From Cycas panzhihuaensis (Eukaryota > Cycadophyta): 64,000 nt of DNA. Numbering within the stretch: the first letter of the stretch is position 1; every line of letters begins with the position of its first letter. Where the stretch lies: NCBI GenBank assembly GCA_023213395.1, contig CM041465.1, positions 180,923,741 to 180,987,740 on the forward strand. Direction: 5' to 3'. Positions 44,932 through 55,152 of the stretch are shown one piece after another. The notes under the pieces are model-generated. The model ran no database searches. It saw nothing but the letters and a program-made list of their open reading frames with translations, and had not been told where the DNA came from. The position numbers and the translations under genes were made by a program.

Positions 44932-46074
44932 TGATCTGAATTTGAATGGGAAAGTGAAAACTTAAACCAATTAAAACAAATCCATAACAATTTACAATAA
45001 TATTACATAGAATTAAAGATATTTTAGATTTTTCTTACAAAACTCCTTTTGTTTGTGCTCTATTGAGCATGCAAGAGACTGCTACAGCAATTTGGAAGAG
45101 AGAAACTTAGTGCTGGGCACTTCTTGAGCTGCTACTTGTTCTTTGGAACCTCTGTCTTTGAAGTTTGAAAAGCATTTTTGGTTGCCAATTACCAAAAACC
45201 TCTTTTTAGTGAAGAAATCTTGCTAGCGTCTTTTTCTGGGACTACTTCTACTGTTGTCTTCTCCACTCGGCTGCAACTTCGATCTTTTGGGCTCCTTCAC
45301 GATCCCCACAGCAGATTTGTTCTACTGCACTTCCGTCTTTTTCTCTCTCTACACAGAATTTCAGTCGTTGGAGTCGTTCTCTTTCCGAAAAGCAATTTTA
45401 GAAACTCTCATCGAATCTTGCTCTACTACTGTGTATGGTTGCGGCGTCCTCCTTTCCTGTTGGATATCTCTATCGAATTTCCCCGTTGTTCCTTCCCAGA
45501 TCTTCGCCTAAATGTGTTTGATTTGCAATAGGTTCTCCGTTTTTCTGTTTTCTAACGAATTCCAAAATGGCTTACGAAATCTTAGTAAAATCCTTTTAAT
45601 TTGGAGATTTTCCTCTTTAAATGTGTAGAAGACACGTGTGAGAAGTTTCTCCTCAAATTTCGTGTGAAACGGATCCCATTTGTGCTACCAAAATTGCTGC
45701 CATTTTTATTATTTTTCTATTTTTTTTACTTTTCAAGTAGCAGTTGTCGCACACTGGATAGTACTGCATAGCGATGGCACACACTGGTAGCAATGATGAC
45801 TGCGTAGCACCTGGGTAGTAGTCGTAGCACCTGGATAGCACCTGAGTAGTAGTCGTAGCACCTAGGTAGCACCTGAGTAGCAGTCGTAGCACCTTGGTAG
45901 CACTTAGTAGTACTTGTAGAAATACATTTTTTTACATTTTTTAAGCCTTTTAAAGGCATTTCTCTAATAAATGAAGACCATCAAGCCTTTTTAAGGCATT
46001 TTTCTTACTAAATAAGACCATTAATATGAGAAACAAAGTATTTTAAGAGTATTTAAAGATTCGAAAACAGATCA
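44932..46074 (-). repeat. gypsy G 3' LTR
   Basis: 1143 bases with 7-base inverted ends TGATCTG/CAGATCA. The PPT on the minus strand is AAAAAATGGGAGTTC (forward 46075-46089). It contains a minisatellite at 45799-45920 (units around GTAGCACCTGAGTAGTAGTC) and a duplicated AAGCCTTTTAAAGGCATT-type palindromic unit at 45940-46015. Confidence 0.92.
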
Positions 46075-46112
46075 GAACTCCCATTTTTTAGGAATTCATG
46101 GCCTCATAAACT

Positions 46113-49100
46113 TTATAGTTGTAGATGAGGGAATTTGATTTTCCCTATCTCCTTATTGTACCATTTTACTTTGCTAGGTACTTGTCCTTTTTCTGCAATT
46201 CTAAAGGACTTGATTATGCCTCTTCGAGTCTTGGTCTGCTTCTTTTGAAGAATGCAATCATTTTGCATTGGTTCCTCTTTCTCTATTCGCAACTCCTCAG
46301 GATTTGGTAAGAGTGGAACTCCGTCTTCATCTTCATCCAATATGGATGGCTCTAACATCTTCAGATTCTCAACATTCACTACGGAATACATTTTCATGAA
46401 TTCTAAAAGTTCAAGCTAGAAAGCATTTTCCCCAATTTTCTTTAAGATTGTAAAAGGACCATATCGTAAAGGCTTTAGCGTTTTGCCTTCTCCTTGCAAT
46501 CTTTTCTTACTGAGGTGCAACCAAACTCTATCTCCTTTTTTAAAGGAATGGTTAGTTCTATGTGTATCATGTCGCTGTTTGTATCTCTGTTGAAATTTTT
46601 TAAGCTGCTCTTCAATCTATTGATGGATTTTTCTAATTCTTTCCAAGAATCTTTGCACATTTTCATCTCCTTCTTCCTCATTTCCATTTCCTGTAGAAAA
46701 TTCTAGATCGAAAGGACTTGTAGGCAGAAATCCCAAACATACCTCAAATGGTGATTTCTGGGTTGAGCTATGGATAGCTCTATTGAATGCAAATTGCAAG
46801 TATAGGATACTTTCATCCGAAGTCTTAGGATGCTTGACATTGTATCCTCGTAACAGTTGTACTAATGTCCTATTAACAACTTCAGTCTGGTCATCTGTTT
46901 GAGGATGAAAATCCGTGCTCATCTTTAGCTTCATATCCATCATTCCCCAAAGCGTTTACCAAAAATGACTCAGAAATCTGTTGTCTCGATCAGAAATGAT
47001 TGAGTTGGGAAGTCCAAAATACTTCCAAACATGCTAGAAAAATAATCTAGCTATGTCTTCTCCTGTATGTGTTTTCCTACAGGGAATCAACATCACCATT
47101 TCTTGAACCGATCAACAACTACAAATAAATAATCCATACCATTTTTGGTTTGTGGTAGTCCTCCCAGGAAATCCATGGAGATACTTTCCCACGGCCGTGA
47201 TGGAACAGGAAGTAGAATGTACAATCCAAACTTCCTATTGGCTGGCTTTGATGTGCTACATAATGTACACCCCCGTACTGTTGTAGTCACATTTTGCTGC
47301 ATATTTGGCCAATACATATATCGCTGTAAGTTTAGCAATATCTTTCCCACTCCAAAGTGTCCTATAACTCAAGAGATGTGAGCTTCTCTTATCCACTTCA
47401 TTCGGTCTGCATGCTTTGGAATGCAAAGCTTGTCTTGCTTACAAAGAAGTCCATCTTTCAACTGGAAATTAGCAACTACTTTTCCTTGTTGTAGTTGCTC
47501 AAAGATAGGCTTGAATGTCTCATCTTTCAAATACAAATCAACATATTCATCATGGTAGAAAGATTGAAATTGCATAGCTACCAACAAATTGGAAATATCT
47601 TGCTGTTAAGGAGGTTTGGACAGCAAGTTTGCAATCTTATTCGTCGTTCCTTTCTCGTATTTAACCACGATACGAAACTGCTGCAAATAGGACATCCACT
47701 TCATGTGCCTAGCCTGCTGCAATTTGGACTGAGTCTGCAAAAATTGCAAAGGCTTATGGTCAGTGTGGATGACCACTTATTTTTCCAATAAATATGGTCT
47801 TCAATACTTCACTGCTTGGTGTAATGCATAGAGCTCCTTATCGTAAGTTGGGTAGTTTATGACAGCTCTATTAAATGTCTCTGAATGGTATGCTATCAGT
47901 TTTCCTTCTTGCTTTAATACTACTCCCATGGCATAGCCTGAAGCATCAGTCTCCAATTCAAATGGCTTCTGCAGCGAGGGTAAATCTAACACTGGCGCCT
48001 CACAAATTTTTTACTTCAAAAGCCTAAAAGCTTTTTCTTATTCATTCTCCTAAAGAAACTTTGTATATCCTCCCGTCAATGCATGAAGAGGTGCTGCAAT
48101 TTGAGAGAATCTAAAAATAAATTTTCTTAAATATTGACATGCACCAATGAAACTTCTTACCTCTGTGGTTGTCTTGAGTGTGGGCCAATTGAGAATGACT
48201 TTAATCTTTGCTGGGTCAATCTTCAATTCTCCTCCTCCAACCACGAAACCTAAGAAGACAAGAGATTGCTTTCCAAACTCGCACTTCTTTAGATTGAGTT
48301 TCAACTGCTGCTCTTGGAGAACCTTGAGCACTTGCTCAACATATTAGAGGTGCTCCTCCCATGTATGGCTAAAAGTCAAAATATCATCTAGATAAACAAT
48401 TATAAAGTCATCAATAAAGAGTCTTAATACCTCATTCATCAACCTCATGAAGGTGGCATGTGCATTGCATAAACCAAACGGCATCACCAACCATTCGAAT
48501 AATCCTTGCTTCGATTTGAAGGCTGCCTTTCAAGTATCCTCCTCTCAGATTTGAACCTGATGGTAGCTTGATTTCAGGTCCATTTTGTTGAAATATCTTG
48601 CCGACTGCAGCTGGTCCAACAAGTCATCTATCTGTGGTAAGGGATGTCTATTCTTTATGATGATCTTATTCAAAGCTCGGTAGTCAATGCATATTCTCCA
48701 TCCTTTATCTTTCTTTGGCACCAAAACAATAGGTGATCCACATGGGGAACAACTCGGCTTGATTACTCCTTGTTCCAAGAGTTCTTAAATCTGCCTCTTA
48801 ATCTCTTCATTTTCTAAAACTGAGTTTCGGTAAAGACTAAGATTTGGCAAAGGTGAATCAGCAACCAGCTGGATTTCATGTTCAATTGCCCTTTTAGGGG
48901 GCAGCCCTTTCGGCTCTTGGAATACGTCATTATACCTATTCCTTAGGCCCACAATCTGCTGCACTTGCTTCCTATCCAGTGCCAGTATTGAGGACTCTGC
49001 TTGCTCATTTTCTTCCATCTTTGGCTTTATCATCAGCAGCACAAACTTCCTACAAGCATTAATTAATATTTTCGCTTGTTGGGAAGATATGAGAGAAATC

Positions 49101-49462
49101 TTCTTTTGTGGCTTTGATGCATTGATCAGATATGATCTCCCGTCCTTGATGAGTTGAATCTTTCTCAGCTTCCTATGATGAACTCCATCTCTATCATAGA
49201 GATATGGGCTGCCAAACACAACTTGACAAACATCCAAAGGGACTACTTCACATTCAACTTCATCAATGAATTTTTTAGATATTGTAAATTTAAACTTACA
49301 TTGGTGAGTAACCTGCAATTCTGAATCTTTTTACAACCATCCAAGAGGATATGGTTTTGGATGTGCATGCATTTTTAATCCCAGTTTCTTTACCAATGCT
49401 TCTGAGATTAAATTCTTTTGGCTTCCTCCGTCAAAGATGGCATCAACCATACTTTGTTTCAC
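46113..49462 (-). pseudogene. gypsy G pol: protease, RT, RNase H, integrase (broken)
   Basis: Minus-strand order. Protease: AIFDGGSQKNLIS (about 49430; D-G-G). RT: GVIKPSCSPCGSPIVLVPKK, ICIDYRALNK, KMDLKSSYHQVQI and [12 protein letters not shown] (about 48395, catalytic YLDD kept). RNase H: FELETDASGYAMG, KELYALHQAVKY and VIHTDHKPLQF. Integrase: zinc-binding CTLCSTSK, MDFLGGLP, ISDRDNRFLS and TEVVNRTL, with D-D-E kept; GDRVWLHLSKKRL and GPFTILKKIG at the end. The tail at 46113-46397 (KTRRGIIKSFRI, PSKVKWYNKE) may be a degenerate chromodomain-like region. Around ten stops and several frameshifts. Confidence 0.92.
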
Positions 49463-50602
49463 TTAGATTCTTACCATGAAGAACTCCTCTCTAATCTCTG
49501 GATCAACTTGCTGATGGTTATTTTTAAGCTCCGCATTAGCCATGAGTATCAACTTCTCATTGGTTTCTTCAATGCCAAAAACATCTTCATCACCTACAGA
49601 GTTAAGTAAAGCTTTACCTTCAGTTTTAACTTTAACTTTCCCCTTGTTCTTGGGTCGTTTCTCTGGGTGTAGGAACCAACAATCTTCTATGCTGTGACCC
49701 GATCGCTTGCAATGAGTACAAGTGACTTTGAATTGGGTGGTATTGGCTTGTTTCTTTTTGCCAAAACCTCTAATGGATTGTTGCCTAACTTTACCTAGAA
49801 ACTTCATTCCTCGGGCAGGTTTATTGCTACCTTCTTGAGGTGCAAACCTTTTCCTTTCGGCAAAAACCTTCTTGTTCCTCTTTTCTATGGTAATCGCCTT
49901 CTTGCTAGCTTCATTGAACGATTTAACTTCAAACAGTTGAAGTTCTTGTTGAATATGCTGGTGTAGTCCTCCAATATATTTCAGCATTATGTCTTTACCC
50001 AGTAAAGAGATGCCCAACACAATAGCTTGCTTTTGAAATTATGTTGTGTAGTCTTGGATATTTTGGCCTCTTTCCTGTCGGTAATATTGCCATTTAATCC
50101 TATGTTGCTCTTCATATCTAATAGGATAGAATTGCTTCTTTATGAGGATTTTAAATTGTTGCCAGGTAATTTCATTTATATTATGGGATTTAAGATATGC
50201 ATTCCACCAAACTAATGCATGCTTAGACAATTTTAACCTAGCAAAAGTAATTTTCTGCTGGTTTTTATACCCATAAATGGAAAAGTATGTTTCTAGTTGG
50301 TCCAACCAATTATCTAATTTTTCGGCATCCAACGTTCCATCATAGATGGGCAATTCAAGTTTTGCCTCTACCTTGAATGGATGTGTTATTACCATTGGAT
50401 TGTCATTTTCTTCATCTTCTTGTTGGTCTTCTACCAGCTCTTCATTTGTTTCCTCTTTCATCGGTTCATCTTCTTCCTTCTTTATGCCTTTAGCTGTTGA
50501 AGAAGAGATTGCAACTAGTTGTGCCATAAGTTGGGTTAGTCGGTCGAGATTTTGCTCCATCTTCACGAACCTTTCCTCCATCCTTTGCTCTGGATCAGCC
50601 AT
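49463..50602 (-). pseudogene. gypsy G gag (one stop)
   Basis: ATG at 50602 (MADPEQRMEERFVKMEQNLD, a coiled-coil-like start). An acidic stretch, then LPIYDGTLDAEKLDNWLDQL, LSKHALVWWNAYLK, FYPIRYEEQHRIKWQ; a stop at 50039; then in the same reading YIGGLHQHIQQELQLFEV, and the zinc knuckle CTHCKRSGHSIEDC (49680-49725), complete. About 380 codons, the expected length. A single stop and the junction at 50020-50039 are the only visible lesions, so it is the best-kept gag in the window. Confidence 0.9.
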
Positions 50603-50792
50603 CTTCCTTCATTGTCTCCGTTCTTTCTCAAGAGGTTCGGTTAGAGGTTCACCCGTTAACAAATATTGATATCTAGTTTTCGTAAAAACTTTCACAATGA
50701 AAGCAAGAGGATTTTTTTCTTTTCTTTTCTTTCTTTTAAAAATCCCTAAGTTCTTAAGGGTTTCAAGAAAACTAGCTCTGATACCAAAATAT
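50603..50792 (-). other. gypsy G 5' leader and PBS
   Basis: A short leader of about 190 bases. The PBS on the minus strand is TTTGGTATCAGAGCT (forward 50774-50788), five bases from the LTR. Confidence 0.85.
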
Positions 50793-51904
50793 TGATCTGA
50801 ATTTGAATGGGAACGTGAAAACTTAAACCAATTGAAACAAATCCAGAATAATTTACAATAATATTACATAGAATTGAAGATATTTTGGATTTTTCTTATA
50901 AAACTCCTTTTGTTTGTGCTCTATTGAGCATGCAAGAAACTGCTACAGTAATTTGGGAGAGAGAAACTGAGTGATGGGCACTCCTTGAGCTGCTACTCGT
51001 TCTTTAGAACTTCTGTATACAAAGCATTTTTAGTTGCTAATTACCAAAAACCTCTTTTTGGTGAAGAAATCTTGCTAACGTCTCCTTTGGGATTACTACT
51101 ACTGTTGTCTTCTCCACTCGGCTGCAACTTCGATCTTTCGGGTTCCTTCATGATCCCCACAACAGATTTGTTCTGCTGCACTTCCGTCTTCTTCTCTCTT
51201 TACGTAGAATTTCAGTTGTTGGTGTTGTTCTCTTTCCGGAAAGTGGTTTTAGAAACTCTCCTCGAATCTTGCTCCACTACTGCATATAGCTGCGGCGTCC
51301 TCCTTTTCTTGTTAGATTTCTCTATCGAATTTCCCCATTATTCCTTCCCAGATTTTCGCCTAAATGTGTTTGATTTGCAACAGGTTTTCCATTTTTCCGT
51401 TTTCCAACGAATTCTAAAACGGCTTACGAAATCTTGGTAAAATCCTTTTAATTTGGAAATTTTCCTCTTTAAACATATAGAAGACACGTGTGAGAAGTTC
51501 CTCCTCGAATTTTGTGCAAAATGGATCCCGTTTGCACTGCCAAAATCACTGTCATTTTTATTATTTTTCTATTTTTTTACTTTTGAGGTAGCAGATTCTG
51601 CACTTTGACTTGCATAGCAAGAGCACTGCGTAGCGATGACACACTGGGTAGCGATGTGATACTGCGTAGCACTTGGGTAGCAGTCGTAGCACCTGAGTAG
51701 CAGTCGTAGCACCTGAGTAGCAGTTGTAGAACCTTGGTAGCACCTAGTTGCACTTGTAAAAATACATTTTTTAAGCCTTTTAAAGGCATTTTTCTACTAA
51801 ATGAAGACCATTAAGCCTTTTTAAGGCATTTTTCTTACTAAATAAGACCATTAATATGAAAAACAAAGTATTTTAAGAGTATTTAAAGATCTAAAAATGG
51901 ATCA
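50793..51904 (-). repeat. gypsy G 5' LTR
   Basis: 1112 bases, partner of 44932-46074. The minisatellite (51662-51757) has fewer units than in the 3' LTR, which explains most of the 31-base length difference. Confidence 0.92.
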
Positions 51905-52285
51905 AACTGTGCCTAAAGGTTTTATAACTATGTTATTGAAGCCATGACAATCCTAAGAAACTTCCTTATAGGATTGAATATTGAGTTCTGTCATGAATCT
52001 AGCAAGCATTATGTTAATCGAGGATTCAACATCTACCAAAATGTGTTTTGATTAAACATTTCCAATCTCTAAAGAAATAAAGAAAAAATAAAGTGAATTG
52101 ATTGTGAGATGGGCTTCAGAAGGAAGTTCAGATGGGTCAAAGATAATAGCATGTTTCAATTGTCTTGTATGCAAATCCAAATCTGTAATACCTAGAGCTT
52201 CTAAGAGTTTGCATGTTTGATGAGGGCAGAGTCTTAAAATATCAGGGATGGAAATGCTAGTCATAATTGATTGCAATTCATCCAC
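51905..52285 (-). pseudogene. gypsy F protease, first half
   Basis: Minus strand: LPSEAHLTINSLYFFF, then KHILVDVESSINIM (family L.DNGSSLN-type active site; here D-V-E-S, not catalytic), LNIQSYKEV, and IVIKPLGT at the G insertion. It continues at 44931. Confidence 0.8.
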
Positions 52286-53200
52286 AGTAGAATCAAGTTT
52301 ATTTTTGCAATATGCATAAGTGAGTGACTAAAATCAAATCACATAACTCTTATAAGCATCTTAGGCAAAGTAAAGAGCTCATGATCTTGTGAAGATGAGG
52401 GATGCTCTACAATTTATTTACCTTTGATATTGTTATTAGTTTTGATGTTGTCAACCATGCTAATGTTCTATTTTCTCTTATTAGTGTATCATTAAGGAAA
52501 ATTCTCCTTAGAATGACCAGGCTGTTCATTTTTGGACAACTTATTTGCTTTTGAAGGAGGAGGACAAGTTTCTTATTTAGATGATTATTTGTTATTCCTT
52601 TGCTTAGACAGTGTTCTCCTATCAATATATTTATCATGATTAGGAAAGGGATCATTATAAACTAGTTGATCAAGATTTGTTCTAGATTAATTTGGGCAAC
52701 ATGATTGAGTTTTGATCTCACGTAAAGCTCAACACTCATCATTTGAGTGACTTTTCATTCCATGAAAGTGCATCGCCTTCTAGTATACCCTTCGGGTGGA
52801 GGAATATGCTTTGTGGTAAGAGTCATGGTTTTAGATGTATCATTTTCTTGTGTATTTCCCCATATCAAAATAGATAACAAAATGATCAACAAGCTATTAA
52901 AATATAAAAATCAGAGGGGGAGGTAAGGTATAACACAATTTAAGAGCATCACCAAAAGGCATACATGATAGGAGAAGGCAAAGAAGATTGCCATTATGTT
53001 TCCATTGAGAGCATGCCAAATAAAAAGCATGAACATGATTTTGTGGATCCTTTCCTTGTGTTCCTTTCAATCATGGTAGAGGAGAAATAACAAGGGAAAG
53101 AGGGGTCATTAGAATATTTATTACAATAGGACTAAATTCACAAAAGCCTTAAGTAGTTGCACCTATAGTAGTACGAAATACTAGGCCTTGCTAGATTACT
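52286..53200 (-). pseudogene. gypsy F gag (decayed, partial)
   Basis: Minus strand from 53200: a Gag core with CSQWKHNGNLLCLLL, MPFGDALKLCYTLPPPLIF and QLVDHFVIYFDMGKY (about 52860-53010), then a zinc-finger remnant AMHFHGMKSHSNDEC (52730-52775) with the first cysteine lost, matching the C.FH...GH....C pattern of Tat/Athila-type Gag. The amino-terminal part is cut off by the 3' LTR of gypsy H and lies beyond the window. Many stops. Confidence 0.75.
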
Positions 53201-53787
53201 TGTAGCGATCTGGTTCTACTTTTATAGCAATTTTCCTAAAAAATACAGGTAATAATCCATAAAAGACAATAACTAGATGTTATTCAAGAGGAAAATGAAC
53301 AAGGAACATGAATTACAAAATACATATAAGTAAATAATAATCTTTATTATCAAATAATACCAAAAATAGAGCGAAATTACAATAAAATACCAGTCTTTTC
53401 TAAAGAAGTGAGCTTCCCTCTTCGAGAAGAGGAACCCTACAAACTGCAACCTCTAAATGGGTGAGCTAATTGCAGCCCCAAAACTGAAAATACACAGGCA
53501 AAAGAACCTCTAAAGATGGTTTAGGATGCATTCCAAACTTCCTATTTATAATGATCAAATTACTTCAATTAGAAGTCAACCAGACTAGGTGATATTCTCC
53601 TTAATACTGCTCAAATAGAAGTCGGCCAGAACTTCTCCAAAACTTGGCAAGCTAATCTTAAATGGTCATAACTTTTGATATAGATTTTGGAATTAACTTT
53701 CATCTAAATTATTGTAATCCTTGTTCAAAGACCTTTGATTTGATTAGTTACATGGCATAGTTTGGACTAGATTTTTGGAATGTTACA
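53201..53787 (-). repeat. gypsy H 3' LTR
   Basis: 587 bases: minus-strand start TGTAACATTCC, end GATCGCTACA. It is preceded on the minus strand by the PPT ATGGGGAAGGATT (forward 53788-53800). The left target copy would be TTACT (53196-53200); the right one and the 5' LTR are outside the window. Confidence 0.87.
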
Positions 53788-54596
53788 AATCCTTCCCCAT
53801 GCATTGCCCTCAAAGCATTGGTAAGGGTCCATTTTTCTACATCCATTCTTTAAACTCCCATTTTACATCTTCAAGTTCTAATGTCTTCCATTTGATGAGA
53901 TATTCTTTTATTATCCTAGATCGTAAATTATTGTCCCTAGTCTTCAATATTCCCTTAGATTCCACTATCATCATTCCTTTTTTATCAAGTGTTGGTAAAT
54001 TCATTTATGGAGCCTCTTTTTCACCCAACTTTTTCCTTAAACAAGACATGTGGAAGATATTGTGGATTTTTCTTTTTAGTGGAAATTTTAACTGATATGC
54101 GACTTCCCCTATGTGTTCCTCGATTTGATATGGTCCAAAGAATCTTGATGATATTTTTTATCAATTATTTTGTTTCATTGATATCTATTTGTAGGGTTGG
54201 AGTCTTAAAAATACCGATTCTCCAACCTCGAAACTTCATTCAGATCTCTTTATATCCACTTGCTACTTCATCCTATTCTTTGCCATATCTAAATTATTCT
54301 TTAGTGTTTGGATTCTTTCTTGCATCTGTTCTAAATTTTCTTGGACGGTTTGCACTTTAGATATATTTAGCCAATTCATGAGTGATGGAGGTTCATACCC
54401 ATATAGAGCTTGAAATGGTGACATCTTTGTCACTGCATGATATGTGGTGTTATACCACCATTCTACCCGATGGAGCCATTGCCATTGCATCTGTTTATCT
54501 GATGCAAAGTTTCTTAAGTATCCCTCTACGTATTTGTTAACTATTTCTATCTAGCCATCTGTGTACAGGTGGCATGCTAAGCTTATGTGTAGGCTA
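53788..54596 (-). pseudogene. gypsy H integrase, carboxyl half
   Basis: Minus strand: HLYTDG-stop-IEIVNKYVEGYLRNF (family DGQTE.VN; the Gln is a stop), QWQWLHRVEWWYNTTYH, MSPFQALYGYEPPSL (54260-54490), then a coiled-coil-like QENLEQMQERIQTLKNN and a FEVGESVFLRLQPYK-like end. GGCTA at 54592-54596 is the left target copy of A3; the upstream integrase part resumes at 62418. Confidence 0.9.
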
Positions 54597-55150
54597 TGTT
54601 AAACCTTATGTTTATATATTAAGATATTGTACTTTAATTTTCATGTAATATGTGTACTTTTTACTTTAAGGGCGACTTATCGCTTAAGTGATAAAGTGCA
54701 TACCCATATTCTTTCTAGTGACACAACGTTGTCACTAAAGGGTCAAATGGACCCTCATGCATTTTTGCTCACATGAGAGCCCAAAAGGACACATGTCCAA
54801 CATGCAAGGCATGTATCTTAGATGTTTGACACTTGTCAAACATCTAAGGCCTTAGGTCTCTCATCTCACTCTATATAATGAGACCTCTTCGCATTGTCTC
54901 ATAAGAGAGTTGGAGCTGTATTATTATGCTGTCAGTTTGCTAATCAAACTGGTTATTCTTTGGAGGTTGGACCAATTCCAACTCCACATATTTGGTATCA
55001 TTTTCTCTTATTCCTTCATTTATATTTTGTCTCTTTGCTTTCTCTTTACCTTGAGAATATTATACTTGCTAGTGTTTTATGCTTCTAAAACTAGAGTGAT
55101 CCTAGTTTCTAGATCTTGGGACTATTGAGGCCATCTAGCCTCTTTTCACA
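54597..55150 (+). repeat. copia A3 5' LTR
   Basis: TGTTAAACC to TTTTCACA. Hairpin arms CTTAGATGTTTGACA / TGTCAAACATCTAAG at about 54827-54858, fully paired; a TATA box CTATATAA at about 54873. The palindrome near 54680 has one change (TATCGCTTAAGTGATA). Confidence 0.96.
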
Positions 55151-55152
55151 TT

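Larger units (their letters stand above)
44932..51904 (-). mobile_element. gypsy G, full-length element inserted in the protease of F
   Basis: LTRs 44932-46074 and 50793-51904, PBS, gag, PR-RT-RH-IN and PPT, all on the minus strand, about 7.0 kb. The flanks AATTA (44927-44931) and AACTG (51905-51909) agree at three of five bases and differ by two transitions, consistent with a decayed duplication; removing one copy restores the F protease frame (KPLGT-VVLPIST). It has recognisable gag, all pol domains and a tail resembling that of chromovirus-like elements. Confidence 0.9.

Noticed and set aside
45178-45531. Plus-strand open frames of 85-151 codons in the G LTRs (also 50985-51440)
   Set aside because: They lie in the LTR, antisense to the element, with no motif, and the frame is not equally kept in the two LTRs.
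45653-45959. Minus-strand frames with repeated Leu-Leu-Arg-Cys-Tyr words in the G LTR (also 51561-51789)
   Set aside because: Translation of the LTR minisatellite; two overlapping frames give similar repeats, which indicates repeat DNA rather than a protein.
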